A stretch of DNA of 64,000 nt. Origin: Shewanella sp. ANA-3 (GTDB taxonomy: Bacteria > Pseudomonadota > Gammaproteobacteria > Enterobacterales > Shewanellaceae). The stretch covers positions 2,914,001 through 2,978,000 of the forward strand of contig NC_008577.1 of NCBI RefSeq assembly GCF_000203935.1. Reading direction: 5' to 3'. Under the pieces are notes generated by a model. The model was not told the DNA's origin and ran no database searches. It saw only the letters and a program-made list of their open reading frames with translations. A program made the translations under genes and the position numbers. Below are positions 35,777 through 44,732 of the stretch, piece by piece; positions within the stretch are counted from its first letter, which is position 1; each line of letters starts with the position of its first letter.

Positions 35777-36136
35777 ATGACTGAAATCAACGCGGCGTTG
35801 GCTGGCTTTATCGAAAACGTAAAAGAACATCAAACACTCTGGGGTTTGATGGATGAAACTGGCGAAGGCTGGGTCGTTTGTGACTCGGGCGAGTTCGAAG
35901 ATACTGATGTTATGCCTTTATGGTCGAGTGAAGCGCAGGCAAAGTCTCACTGCACCGAAGAGTGGAAAGACTACCAAGCGGTGGCCATTAGCCTCGAAGA
36001 ATTCCTCGAGTACTGGGTATCGGATCTCAACGATGATGGCGTGTTGATTGGTGTTGATTGGCAGAGCGATGAAGACTGCTTAGAGTTAGATCCTATCGTT
36101 CTGGCGAAAGATTTAGTTGATGTTGAAGAGGTTTAA
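35777..36136 (+). CDS. DUF2750 family protein, 119 aa
   Basis: Small acidic cytoplasmic protein with Trp-containing motifs LWGLMDETGEGWVVCDSG and PLWSSEAQAKSHC, a compact family of unknown function that is widespread in Gammaproteobacteria. Very acidic C-terminus (LDPIVLAKDLVDVEEV). A sigma-70 promoter lies at 35714-35741 and AGAGA precedes ATG. The next gene starts 57 bp downstream and could be in the same transcript. Confidence 0.85.
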   Translation: MTEINAALAGFIENVKEHQTLWGLMDETGEGWVVCDSGEFEDTDVMPLWSSEAQAKSHCTEEWKDYQAVAISLEEFLEYWVSDLNDDGVLIGVDWQSDEDCLELDPIVLAKDLVDVEEV

Positions 36137-36193
36137 TTCCATCAACCAAAACCGCATGTTTAGGGCATCAAGGGCTGAGGTATTTAGCTCTTG

Positions 36194-36835
36194 ATGTCCG
36201 CTTTCCCTTGTATCGACATTCCCTTCGATAAACGTCACCTCTGTTGGTTTTGCGGCGAGCCCTGCAAAGACCGATTGGAATATCAAGCAGAGTCACATGC
36301 GCCCCACCCGGCTTTAGCCGTTCCTTGCTGCGCCGAATGCTTAAAACTGGCACAAAGACATACCTTAACCTCTATCTGGGATTGCCGTGTGGCGGTTAAA
36401 GATGCCCTAATGAGCATTTATGCCAAGCACTTAGCTATTGGGATTAATTGGACGGAGGAAGAGTTAGCCGAGTCTGAGTTTTCCTGCAAAGTGTTTGAAG
36501 GCTTTAAAAAAAGCGCTTGGATGATGTATCAAATTGCCCGCGACAGGATTAATTTTCCGGGCTGGCCGATACAGCTTGAAGGGGTTGAACTCGAATGCCA
36601 GTTAGACAGTACTCGCTTTGAGTTTGATGGGGTGACTTACACCTCTTTACCCGCGGCGATTCATTACTACAGCCAGCAATTCTGCTTAGATCCAGTATTC
36701 TTTGCCGAGCTTATTCGGTTAGTCGGTAGGCAGAGATTTAACTATGCTCTCAGGCTTGCGCGGATCCATATCGCGGCAGCCAAAGAAATGAAGCGCCAAG
36801 TCCTTGCCGATGTTAAAGCCGAACTCAACCAATAA
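36194..36835 (+). CDS. Zn-finger-like hypothetical protein, 213 aa
   Basis: N-terminal part has a Cys cluster CWFCGEPC and later VPCCAECLKL, which could bind zinc as C-x2-C ... C-x2-C with extra Cys. The remaining part is mostly helical with several Trp and Tyr residues (INWTEEELAESEF, FKKSAWMMYQIARDRINFPGW). I know no function. The start is uncertain: a TTG at 36191 and the ATG at 36194 are in frame, with GAGG 11-15 bases before. Same strand as the DUF2750 gene, so they may be one transcript. Confidence 0.7.
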   Translation: MSAFPCIDIPFDKRHLCWFCGEPCKDRLEYQAESHAPHPALAVPCCAECLKLAQRHTLTSIWDCRVAVKDALMSIYAKHLAIGINWTEEELAESEFSCKVFEGFKKSAWMMYQIARDRINFPGWPIQLEGVELECQLDSTRFEFDGVTYTSLPAAIHYYSQQFCLDPVFFAELIRLVGRQRFNYALRLARIHIAAAKEMKRQVLADVKAELNQ

Positions 36836-36937
36836 GCCGTATCGTAGTAAGTCGTTTATATCGCAGCAAATAGCCCGAGTTACGGTCAATAGTACGAGCC
36901 ACAAGTGAAAGACTAAAATCGAGCGCTGAAAATAACG

Positions 36938-36969
36938 AGGCCGCCAATCGCAGGTTGCTAGGGCGGCCT
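36938..36969 (-). terminator. Hairpin downstream of cheV
   Basis: AGGCCGCC/GGCGGCCT eight-base stem with a 16-base loop, then CGTTATTTTC on the minus strand. Moderate terminator for cheV. Confidence 0.55.
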
Positions 36970-37014
36970 ATAGGTTTCAAACCTGTAATTGAGAAATCGG
37001 TTAAATCAGTGGCG

Positions 37015-37959
37015 TTATTTGCCAATAACTTGTTTTAATCTGTCTTGCACCACTTCCACCAGCAAGTCGGGCTGGAATTTCGAAATAAACCTGTCGCAGC
37101 CAACCTTCTCCACCATCGCATTGTTAAAGCTACCGCTGAGTGAAGTGTTTAAGGTGATAAATAAGTCCGACATCGCCTTATCGTTACGCACTTCGTAGGT
37201 CAGCTTGTAGCCGTCCATCTCCGGCATTTCGGCATCGGTTATCATCATCAAAAGCTCTTGGGCGACATTCTTGCCTTCATCGCGCCATTTTTGCAGTAAA
37301 TGCAATGCCTGCAAGCCATCGGAGGCTTCGATAATTTCAATCCCGAGTTGGCCTAAGGTCTCACGCACTTGGCGCCTTGCGGTCGAAGAATCATCGACAA
37401 TCAAGACCTTCTTACCGGGCATCTTGTCTAACAGGCTCTCATCTAATACCCCTTCGGAGAGACGAATATCGTAATGGACGATTTCCGCTAATACCTTCTC
37501 AACATCGATGATTGACACCAATTGCGACTGACCTTGGTATTCGATGCGGGTGATGGCCGTGAGGTAATTATTTCGCCCAGCCGTTTTAGGCGGCGGCATA
37601 ATATCGCTCCAGGTCATGTTGATAATGTGCTCGACCTTACCGACTAAGAAGCCCTGCACACTGCGGTTATATTCGGTGATGATCATATTGGCATCATCTC
37701 CCGGAGGCACAGGTTTAAAACCGATAGCCGAACGCAGGTCAATCACGGGAATCGACATGCCACGAATATTCGCCACCCCAAAAATATGGGGATGACTGCC
37801 AGGCATAGAATTTAATGGCGGTAACTTGACGACTTCTTTGACTTTAAAGACGTTAATCGCAAATAACTGGGTAGAGTTAATTCGAAACAGCAGCAGTTCG
37901 AGCCGATTTTCACCGACGAGTTTGGTTCGTTGATCTACGGTTGCAAGCACGTTTGCCAT
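37015..37959 (-). CDS. cheV: Chemotaxis protein CheV (CheW-receiver)
   Basis: Couples methyl-accepting receptors to CheA and adapts the signal. The CheW-like domain is N-terminal (about 20-160, LLLFRINSTQLFAINVFKVKEVVK, INMTWSDIMPPPK). The receiver domain follows (about 185-314) with the acidic pair VLIVDDSS, the phosphorylated Asp in MMITDAEMPEMDGYK, and the Lys in FISKFQPD. Length 314 aa is typical. Starts with ATG and an AGAGAAG-type site upstream. No other chemotaxis gene is adjacent, as is usual for cheV. Confidence 0.94.
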   Translation of the reverse strand: MANVLATVDQRTKLVGENRLELLLFRINSTQLFAINVFKVKEVVKLPPLNSMPGSHPHIFGVANIRGMSIPVIDLRSAIGFKPVPPGDDANMIITEYNRSVQGFLVGKVEHIINMTWSDIMPPPKTAGRNNYLTAITRIEYQGQSQLVSIIDVEKVLAEIVHYDIRLSEGVLDESLLDKMPGKKVLIVDDSSTARRQVRETLGQLGIEIIEASDGLQALHLLQKWRDEGKNVAQELLMMITDAEMPEMDGYKLTYEVRNDKAMSDLFITLNTSLSGSFNNAMVEKVGCDRFISKFQPDLLVEVVQDRLKQVIGK

Positions 37960-38171
37960 AATGCGACTTCTCTACTTTGGAGGAACAGCTTTCCTCACCA
38001 GTGACGGATTAAGCTAAATTATAGCGGTAAACTCACCATGAGAACCATGCAATAAGTCGATTTTATCTAAAAATTACAATCACTCGGCAATCCTTTATCG
38101 TTCGGCAGGCGTCCCGATAAATACGTGATCCGCTTACAGCTGTCGCGCATCTATCGTCGCAATTCCCCCCT

Positions 38172-38786
38172 TTATCCCATGCGTTTTTGGGCTAGCACCA
38201 TGCCCGAAAGATTGAGAAGATTCCTCTCGCAGCGGATCTCAAATCCCCCTTGGCGCAGCCCTGCTAACCATTCTTGATGGTTAAATCGATTCTGTTGTGG
38301 ATGCTCGAACAACCGTCGACTCAAGGGATTGCAAATAGCAGCGCGGTATAAATCCTCTACCACAAAGTAGCCGTTGGGTTTTAGCACCCTTGCCACCTCG
38401 GCAACCGCCGCTTGCCAATCGGGAATATGGTGAAACACGGCAAAATTGAACACCACATCAAACTGGGCATTTGCAAAAGGCAACGCAGTAGCATCGGCAA
38501 CACTGAATGCCAATTGGCTTAACCCATTGGGTGAATCATGCCAGCGCGCTTTAGCGGGTGCGACCATCTCAGGGTCAAGATCGACAGCCGTGACTTGCTC
38601 GGCCCCAAAATGGTCGCGGATCAACTGAATTCCGTTACCAAAACCACAACCAATTTCGAGTGCGTGACGTATATAAGGAAGGGGTTTGGGCATCATAGAA
38701 GTCAGTAATGGCGCTTCAATATGGTTTTGCAACCAAAAACGTAGCGGATGCTGGACTAACTTTTTCTCGAATGGATTTAACTTCAT
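38172..38786 (-). CDS. Class I SAM-dependent methyltransferase, 204 aa
   Basis: Typical Rossmann methyltransferase: SAM motif I ALEIGCGFGNGIQLI, acidic end VTAVDLD, DATALPFA (motif II/III) and FDVVFNFAVFHHIPDW. It looks like a UbiE/COQ5-type or small-molecule methyltransferase; the substrate cannot be assigned. Cytoplasmic. Start ATG at 38786 has AAGGGGATGAG in front. Shares a divergent promoter region with the Lon-N-domain gene. Confidence 0.88.
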   Translation of the reverse strand: MKLNPFEKKLVQHPLRFWLQNHIEAPLLTSMMPKPLPYIRHALEIGCGFGNGIQLIRDHFGAEQVTAVDLDPEMVAPAKARWHDSPNGLSQLAFSVADATALPFANAQFDVVFNFAVFHHIPDWQAAVAEVARVLKPNGYFVVEDLYRAAICNPLSRRLFEHPQQNRFNHQEWLAGLRQGGFEIRCERNLLNLSGMVLAQKRMG

Positions 38787-38882
38787 CTCATCCCCTTAAA
38801 TGAATCGGTTATTGCTTGGTACACTGATCAAATTCTGTATATGGTACGTAATGATATAGACATAAGTTCACTTGAGGCCACT

Positions 38883-39440
38883 ATGAAATTACCTCTTTTT
38901 CCTTTGCCAATCTGTTTATTACCAGAGGGATATACTCAGTTGCGCATTTTTGAACCCAGGTATAAACGCTTAGTCGCTGAATCCCTTAAATCGGCGGATG
39001 GCTTTGGCCTGTGTATGACATCGGAGGATGGCAAAACCATTTATCCCATCGGCACGCTGGTGCATATCATCGATTTTGAAACCTTACCCGATGGTATGCT
39101 CGGAATAAGCATTCAAGGAAAACAACGCTTCACACTCGGCGATATCAGCATAGAGTCGGACGGATTAAAGCGCGCCGAGGTGAAACTTATCGATAATTGG
39201 CCGAGTGCACCGATTGAAGACGATGAGCGTTACTTGAGTGAGATGCTGCAAAACATTCTTAAGGAGTTCCCGCAGCACCTGCAACATTATCAGGTGGAAC
39301 AATTTGAAGATATCGCCTGGGTTTGCCAACGCTGGTTAGAAATTCTGCCGGTTCAAGCTGCCGAGAAATACGCTTGTATCAATGCATTAGATCATCAACT
39401 AACACAGGATTTATTACATACTGTCATTCAATCCGCTTAA
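38883..39440 (+). CDS. Lon protease N-domain-like protein, 185 aa
   Basis: Matches the Lon substrate-binding (LAN) domain: LPLFPLPICLLPEG, LRIFEPRYKRLV, and GTLVHIIDFETLPDG. The ATPase and protease domains of Lon are absent, so it may act as an adaptor or competitor in substrate recognition. Start at ATG 38883 has GAGG five bases upstream; a longer frame to 38841 lacks a site. Divergent from the methyltransferase gene, and followed 116 bp later by the sigma gene on the same strand. Confidence 0.85.
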   Translation: MKLPLFPLPICLLPEGYTQLRIFEPRYKRLVAESLKSADGFGLCMTSEDGKTIYPIGTLVHIIDFETLPDGMLGISIQGKQRFTLGDISIESDGLKRAEVKLIDNWPSAPIEDDERYLSEMLQNILKEFPQHLQHYQVEQFEDIAWVCQRWLEILPVQAAEKYACINALDHQLTQDLLHTVIQSA

Positions 39441-39514
39441 GTGATCCAACTTCCCGCGCGCCACGTATTGCTCTGTATGCTTATCGAATGTCGGCCCTGA
39501 CGTAACATCTTTTG

Positions 39515-39544
39515 TGATGTTCAGACTGGATTGAACCTTAAGTA
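39515..39544 (+). promoter_or_regulatory. Candidate RpoE-type promoter upstream of the sigma gene
   Basis: TGATGT, 18 bases, TAAGTA. This resembles TGATCC-N18-TAAGA recognised by Rhodobacter sphaeroides RpoE, suggesting autoregulation. The start codon would be only about 5 bases from the expected transcription start, so the leader would be nearly absent; the match could be fortuitous. Confidence 0.5.
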
Positions 39545-39555
39545 AAGAGCTAATA

Positions 39556-40224
39556 ATGGAAAATTTTCAATCACATTTAGCGCAAAATCGCTATGATAGA
39601 CAGTTATCATCCCCTATCGATATGGCTATGGAAAACGATAGCACTATTTCAACAGCCAATGAGCCAATCACAGATGCGGATCCTTTAGCGCGCGCCATTT
39701 TAAGAGTCGCGAATCAACGGGATAAAGCCGCCTTTGCGGAATTGTTCAGCCATTTTATGCCCAAAATTCGCGCATTCGGTCTGCAACGCTTAAATCAGCA
39801 AGGGCTGGCCATGGATCTGGTGCAAGAAACCATGACCTTAGTGTGGACCAAGGCCCATTTGTACAATGCCGACAAAGGCTCGGTCGCGACCTGGGTATTT
39901 ACCATTATGCGCAACCAGTGTTTCGACATGCTCAGGCGTATCCAACATAACCGTGAAGATGCCTTCGGGGATGATATTTGGCCTATTTACGATGTCGCCG
40001 TCAGTCAAGAAAACGGCCCTGATCATAAACTCACCGCCAAGCTACTCGCGCATTTAGATTCCCTGCCCTTGCCTCAACGCCAAGTGGTTCAAGGGATCTA
40101 TATGCAAGAGCTCACGCAACAAGAATTAGCCGATGCCTTAAAAGTCCCGATTGGCACGATAAAATCGCGACTCAGATTGGGGTTAGAAAAGCTGAAAAGC
40201 TTTTTGGAGACGCAACATGATTAA
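39556..40224 (+). CDS. rpoE: ECF-type RNA polymerase sigma factor, RpoE/ChrR system
   Basis: Group IV sigma factor with region 2 (FGLQRLNQQGLAMDLVQETMTLVWTKA, about 75-150) and region 4 (LPLPQRQVVQGIYMQELTQQELADALKVPIGTIKSRL, about 170-210). The next gene is a ChrR-type anti-sigma factor, overlapping by eight bases, so they are translationally coupled. In Rhodobacter this pair responds to singlet oxygen. The first 50 residues are non-conserved. An ATG at 39622 could be an alternative start. The gene is probably autoregulated (see the promoter at 39515). The symbol follows the Rhodobacter name; it is not the Escherichia coli RpoE. Confidence 0.87.
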   Translation: MENFQSHLAQNRYDRQLSSPIDMAMENDSTISTANEPITDADPLARAILRVANQRDKAAFAELFSHFMPKIRAFGLQRLNQQGLAMDLVQETMTLVWTKAHLYNADKGSVATWVFTIMRNQCFDMLRRIQHNREDAFGDDIWPIYDVAVSQENGPDHKLTAKLLAHLDSLPLPQRQVVQGIYMQELTQQELADALKVPIGTIKSRLRLGLEKLKSFLETQHD

Positions 40225-40912
40225 ACATCATCCCCATACCGATTTACTGCTAGCCCATGCACAAGGTGAGCTGCCGTTGTCTATGTCGATTGCCATTGCG
40301 GCCCATTGTGCCCTTTGCCATGAGTGTCAATCGCAAGTCAGCCGCTTTACTGAACAAGCGGCAGAACTCGCCTTTTTAGCGCCGAGCCAAACCACTGAAC
40401 CAGCTTTTATCAGCGAAACCGATACCGCACAAGATGACGCCTGGCAGCAAATGTTGTCGCATATTATGGACTTGCCAGAAGCAACGCCAACTGAAAACGA
40501 CTATCTCGCCAAAGCGACGGTTTACCTAAATCATAAGCATGTGCGCTATGAGATCCCTACAGTCTTTCGTCAACATATCGCTCATCCGTGGCAGCAGATT
40601 GGTAAAGTCAGCCGAATGCGTTTCGATGTGAATGAAAGCCACACCCGCGCCAGCCTATTGCATATCGACGCCTTAGGTGAGATCCCGCAGCATACCCATA
40701 AGGGATACGAACTAACCCTGTTATTGGCAGGAGAATTTTCGGATCTCAACGGGCAGTATGTTCCCGGCGATTTCATCATCTTAGATGGCAACACGCATCA
40801 TTCACCCAAAACCCAGTCTGGGTGCCTCTGCTACACAGTATTAGATGCACCGTTATATTTTACCAAAGGGCTCAGTAAATTATTGAATCCCATTGGTGAG
40901 CTGATTTATTAA
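40217..40912 (+). CDS. chrR: ChrR-type zinc anti-sigma factor
   Basis: Cytoplasmic anti-sigma factor that holds the preceding sigma factor inactive until singlet oxygen or organic hydroperoxide appears. The N-terminal anti-sigma domain (about 1-85) has a zinc site: H in HHPHTD and the AAHCALCHEC motif (H-x3-C-x2-C). The C-terminal cupin domain (about 115-225) has HTHKGYELTLLLAGEF and FIILDGNTHH, consistent with a metal-binding cupin. Length 231 aa is normal. It overlaps the sigma gene by eight bases and ends before a terminator at 40991. Confidence 0.9.
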   Translation: MIKHHPHTDLLLAHAQGELPLSMSIAIAAHCALCHECQSQVSRFTEQAAELAFLAPSQTTEPAFISETDTAQDDAWQQMLSHIMDLPEATPTENDYLAKATVYLNHKHVRYEIPTVFRQHIAHPWQQIGKVSRMRFDVNESHTRASLLHIDALGEIPQHTHKGYELTLLLAGEFSDLNGQYVPGDFIILDGNTHHSPKTQSGCLCYTVLDAPLYFTKGLSKLLNPIGELIY

Positions 40913-41446
40913 TCTCGCTGACATTTAAAATAAGCTGGCAGAGTGAATAACCGATAAACGCAAAATTACAACAAAATACCAACAAACCTATTTCCCGCTG
41001 AGTAAAAAATAAACTTGCCAGCGGGAATTTTGCTGTTATACTGCCGACCGTTTTGAGAAGTATCTTGTCGTTATCCTTTTTATATCGGTTTGTCCATTCG
41101 CGTAAGCAATGAAAAAAACGATCCTCACGAAGAAAGCCTACTACAAGTAAGTCCCACAAAAATAATGAGTTAGTGATTTTCTGCATCGACTCAAAAACAG
41201 TGAACTATTTAATTAAACCCATGTCATAGTACTGTCACTTTACTATGGTCAACTGGGCTAATTGAGATATTCCATTGACATAATCGCTGATATGCATTAG
41301 TTATCAATAAGGCATCTCTTGATTAATGATCATGGAATGGGTAACCTCAAGACTCATTAGTATCATCTTTCGCAATTATGCTAAGGATATTTTATTGTTA
41401 TAACTTACTCACCCAAGGGTGAATTGAATTAAAAGGAGTGTGGCCT
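40913..41446. other. 534-bp gap: chrR terminator and small-gene promoter
   Basis: Contains the terminator of chrR (40991-41031). A 104-codon minus-strand open frame (40872-41186) overlaps chrR and is judged spurious. From 41031 to 41446 the sequence is AT-rich with no gene; near 41399 TATAAC may be a -10 for the next small gene. Confidence 0.4.
40991..41031 (+). terminator. Terminator after chrR
   Basis: TTCCCGCTG pairs with CAGCGGGAA around an 18-base AT-rich loop, followed by TTTTG. Confidence 0.65.
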
Positions 41447-41620
41447 ATGTCATACAAAATTAACGGACATGAAATCACAGTGAACTTCCCTGTAGACTCT
41501 ATTTCAGTTAACAAAACATCCATTGCTTTTACCGATAGACAAGGTAAAAACAAGCAGACTTTTTCAAAGCGTACCGAAGCCTTAAACTTTATGAAATGGC
41601 TATTGTCGGCAAATAAATAA
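41447..41620 (+). CDS. Small conserved hypothetical protein, 57 aa
   Basis: Begins MSYKINGHEITVNFPVDSISVN and ends ALNFMKWLLSANK; it has beta-strand character at the start and an amphipathic helix at the end. The ribosome site AAAAGGAG at 41429-41436 is strong and lies ten bases upstream of the ATG at 41447; the GTG at 41438 is too close to it. No family recalled. Basic middle (RQGKNKQTFSKR) might contact nucleic acid. Confidence 0.65.
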   Translation: MSYKINGHEITVNFPVDSISVNKTSIAFTDRQGKNKQTFSKRTEALNFMKWLLSANK

Positions 41621-41882
41621 GTCTCCTTGTGTACTCCTTAGAGTACCCAAAACGGTGTTTAGGTTTATTCGGTTCCCATTTTCCTCGCCATACCGAAGCC
41701 TAATGACCGAAATAGATAGCCCAACATCACGATTTGCTATCCCTTTACGTCGAATGACGAACTCGTTTGGTTCAGGCGGTATCTAGCTCACACAGATACG
41801 TGCCGAACCAAATGTGTATTCCACTAACCTAGATCAAATTAATCTGCATTTTCCCCTGCTAATATAATCACTCACTCAGTTT

Positions 41883-42158
41883 GTGAATGTATTTTCTATG
41901 TCAAAACCCGATACTAAAACGGCTATGCTGACCTTAATAACCCAGATTAAACAGGTTATTCCGCTCAACTTAGATGAAGCACAAATGTGCCAAGGTGAGT
42001 GTTTAGGCTGTTCTAAAAAAATGCTGGAAATGTTGGATGCTGAAATAAGCTATTGGCAATATTCAACCGATACGCCTGGATTGAAAGATCTTAAACATCT
42101 GGAAAAGATAGCTACACGCACCCACAAAATATTAAAGCGCAATAAGTTAGTTGGCTAA
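41883..42158 (+). CDS. Small hypothetical protein with CxxECxxC motif, 91 aa
   Basis: Helical protein with a Cys cluster CQGECLGCSKK in the middle (C-x3-C-x2-C), which could bind a metal or form a disulfide. The remaining parts are Leu-rich helices (LTLITQIKQVIPLN, LKHLEKIATRTHKIL). Ribosome site is poor for both possible starts, GTG at 41883 and ATG at 41898. The stop codon overlaps by four bases the convergent PLP enzyme gene. Function unknown. Confidence 0.6.
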   Translation: MNVFSMSKPDTKTAMLTLITQIKQVIPLNLDEAQMCQGECLGCSKKMLEMLDAEISYWQYSTDTPGLKDLKHLEKIATRTHKILKRNKLVG

Positions 42159-43138
42159 ACGCTCTCCTTATCGCCCTCACCGTATTTTCGTCTGTATCTT
42201 GGCAACATGGTTTGATTGCCTAATAGCCCACCCTGATGAATATAGAGAATGGAGGCATGTTGCTCGCGCCGTAAATAATCCTCTAACACTATAAAGCCTA
42301 AGGGATCGTAGAGTAATTCAAATTGCACACCGCTGGCACAAAGTCTTTGCCACATGGCATAAAACTCAGGATAGAGTTTCCCAAAATGGTATTTCTTCCC
42401 CACATTCAAAATCTGTGGATGTTCAGCAGAGTCAGGATTTAGCTCATAAAACTGCTGCGTTAAATACTCATCGCCGCCGACAACGGCGCAGGTAAGCACT
42501 CGAATATTCAATTGCTGACGCACAAAATACTGATTTAAAAAGAGTGCCGTCGTTCCTGTACCTGCAGGTAAAAACACCTTGAGCTCGGAAATATGCTGTG
42601 ACTCGGCCCAAGCAGCTATTTCGGCAGCTAACTGACTGACGCCATATTGCGCATACTGGCAGCGCCCGCCCTCGGGAATAAACAAAGCCTTAGGCTCAGC
42701 AGGCAAGACTTGCTGCTCAATATAATCTTGGCAAGTCCTATTAGGCTCACGATGAAGAGAAGGATTGGCTGCAATCAGGCTTGATAAATTAATGACACGC
42801 GTACCATTAGCAATAGCGGCGGCATAGTTACCCGTCGGCAACGTGCGGACATGGCTAGCAATATGATCCACATAAAAATCGCACTGCCAGCCCTTTAGCT
42901 TGGTGAGCGCCGACAGAGAATACAACGAGTTAGCCTGCGCGGAGCCATGACCAATCAGCTTAGTCACACCAGTAAACTCATGATCTAGAAAATAGGCAAA
43001 CTTACGCGCTTTATTGCCACTAAACGCAGGATGCAATAAATCGTCTCGCTTGAGAAATATCTCGCGCCCGGCAAAGGAAAAAGACTCCACAGGGCTGTCA
43101 GAGAGCAAGCTTTGACTCAACTGGCTATTGGCTAACAT
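42155..43138 (-). CDS. PLP-dependent enzyme, ACC deaminase/D-cysteine desulfhydrase-like, 327 aa
   Basis: Fold-type II PLP enzyme: the lysine-containing motif FSGNKARKFAYFL (Schiff-base Lys in GNKARK), a phosphate-binding GTGTTALFL region and LIGHGSAQANSLYSL as in the 1-aminocyclopropane-1-carboxylate deaminase family. The true activity may be D-cysteine desulfhydration or a related beta-elimination; it cannot be decided from sequence. ATG at 43138 is chosen (MLANSQLSQSL); the frame to 43210 is unsupported. Its end overlaps by four bases the convergent small gene. Confidence 0.82.
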   Translation of the reverse strand: MLANSQLSQSLLSDSPVESFSFAGREIFLKRDDLLHPAFSGNKARKFAYFLDHEFTGVTKLIGHGSAQANSLYSLSALTKLKGWQCDFYVDHIASHVRTLPTGNYAAAIANGTRVINLSSLIAANPSLHREPNRTCQDYIEQQVLPAEPKALFIPEGGRCQYAQYGVSQLAAEIAAWAESQHISELKVFLPAGTGTTALFLNQYFVRQQLNIRVLTCAVVGGDEYLTQQFYELNPDSAEHPQILNVGKKYHFGKLYPEFYAMWQRLCASGVQFELLYDPLGFIVLEDYLRREQHASILYIHQGGLLGNQTMLPRYRRKYGEGDKESV

Positions 43139-43392
43139 GAATACACTCGAAGGAAACAATGCCGTTAGTGTACCGCGAGCTTGTCTACATCGTCCGTAAT
43201 TATTAAGCATTTTCGCGAAAATCTAGCATTTTTTACAACGTCACACAGTCATCAACATAAACATCTTATTGATAAATAATGAAAAATATTTTGGCACAAT
43301 TCTCGCTTATACCATTTAAGTATCAATTAATGATCCTGTGTGTTGGCCAACATCATTCCAACACTGATTTAAAATGAGTTAAGGAGTATTCA

Positions 43393-43800
43393 ATGTCGCT
43401 TTTACGGTTAATTTTCAATATCGCTTGGTTTGTCCTTGGTGGATTTGTGATGGGACTCGCCTGGTGGCTCGCGGGGATTTTGTGTTTTATCAGTATTATT
43501 GGTATTCCCTTCGGCCGAGCCTGCTTTGTGATTGGCGAATTGACCTTCTGGCCCTTTGGGCAGGAACAAATGAATCGTCGCCATTTAACCGGACGTGAAG
43601 ATTTAGGCACTGGCGCCTTTGGCATGGTAGGCAATATTATTTGGTTCTTGCTGTTTGGGATTTGGTTGGCCATAGGTCATTTAGCCCATGCCCTTGCCTG
43701 CTTTGTGACGATTATTGGTATCCCCTTTGGGATCCAACATATCAAGCTGGCGCTATTAAGCCTGACGCCGATCGGGCAAACCATAGTAGCGAAAGCGTAA
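43393..43800 (+). CDS. YccF family inner-membrane protein, 135 aa
   Basis: Two repeats of the YccF domain: FNIAWFVLGGFVMGLAWWL ... IIGIPFGRACF and VGNIIWFLLFGIWLAIGHL ... IIGIPFGIQH. Each makes a hairpin of hydrophobic helices, four membrane segments in all. Role unknown; in Escherichia coli YccF is also uncharacterised. The ribosome site AAGGAGTATTCA precedes the ATG at 43393. Monocistronic; upstream is the divergent PLP enzyme gene. Confidence 0.88.
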   Translation: MSLLRLIFNIAWFVLGGFVMGLAWWLAGILCFISIIGIPFGRACFVIGELTFWPFGQEQMNRRHLTGREDLGTGAFGMVGNIIWFLLFGIWLAIGHLAHALACFVTIIGIPFGIQHIKLALLSLTPIGQTIVAKA

Positions 43801-43862
43801 TAACCACAGTAGCGAAGGCGTAGTAATCATAGTCGCTAAAGCGTAAGGCAAATCACTCAGCA

Positions 43863-44732
43863 CTACTCTACGTCAGTAGGTAGTGCTGATAAATAGTTTG
43901 GCAGTGACTGCACTAACCTTGCCTCATGAAAGGCGGTTTCCTCATCGAGCAAATCGCCACAATCTGCAAACGACGCACTCCCATCCCCTTGCTCTAGGCT
44001 TATGATTTCGAATAGATAATGCGCCAGTTTAGCTGGCGCATCTATGGTGATGTCATGACCACAATAGGCCAAGACAACCAACTCGACCTTAAACTGTTGT
44101 GCTAATGCCCTACTGGTTTGAATATTCACTAAGGCATCACGATCACCCGATAAAATACTGACGGGCACAGGCAAAGAGGCAGGACAACAATAGCGAAACG
44201 CCGCCCACAACTGACGACATGCATTGCTGAAAAATGGCGTCGACTCGTGGCGATATCGGCTCCAACGCTCAATCAAGGCAATATCGCGCCGATGGCGATA
44301 GCTGGTTAAGCGGACAATCGTCGATTCGATGGGATTAAGCTGTCGACCACGGCAACGATTGAGCCAAGCACGCAGAGCATTCAATCCATTAAATCGTTGA
44401 TACCAGGGCGATAAGTTAGCCGCGCTGCTATTCAATACAAATAGGTGCTTTATCTGCTCCGGGCGCTGCTTAGCCATTTCCATGGCGAGCATGCCGCCCA
44501 TCGATAAGCCCAGCAGATAAAAGGCTTGTCCTGCTAATTGCTCATCCAATTGTAGCCACACCGAGCTGGCATATTCAGCGATAGTTAAAGGACTGCTTTG
44601 GTGAGTGAGGCTCCCATTGCCGGGCAAGTCTGGGGTGAAAACAGTACAGCCCCTTTGCCTTAGCCTCTGGTCAAAGCCATTCCAATGGCGTTTATCCCGC
44701 ATTAAGCCCCTGAGTAATACCCAAGTTGTCAT
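43863..44732 (-). CDS. Alpha/beta hydrolase, 289 aa
   Basis: Motifs LLRGLMRDKRHWNGF (oxyanion), PDLPGNGSLTH (PGxG), LLGLSMGGMLAMEM with nucleophile Ser in GLSMGG, LSGDRDALV (Asp) and YCGHDIT (His), the standard hydrolase order. Substrate unknown. Start ATG 44732 forms an ATGA overlap with the stop of the upstream M14 peptidase gene, so the two are translationally coupled and probably work together in one pathway. The Met-7 codon of the longer frame is not used. Confidence 0.85.
   Translation of the reverse strand: MTTWVLLRGLMRDKRHWNGFDQRLRQRGCTVFTPDLPGNGSLTHQSSPLTIAEYASSVWLQLDEQLAGQAFYLLGLSMGGMLAMEMAKQRPEQIKHLFVLNSSAANLSPWYQRFNGLNALRAWLNRCRGRQLNPIESTIVRLTSYRHRRDIALIERWSRYRHESTPFFSNACRQLWAAFRYCCPASLPVPVSILSGDRDALVNIQTSRALAQQFKVELVVLAYCGHDITIDAPAKLAHYLFEIISLEQGDGSASFADCGDLLDEETAFHEARLVQSLPNYLSALPTDVE

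Noticed and set aside
40872..41186. 104-codon minus-strand open frame overlapping the end of chrR
   Set aside because: Overlaps a well-supported gene and the chrR terminator, with no start signal.
41826..41842. AGATCAAATTAATCT as an FNR or CRP site before the small Cys protein gene
   Set aside because: Spacing and half-sites do not fit either consensus well.
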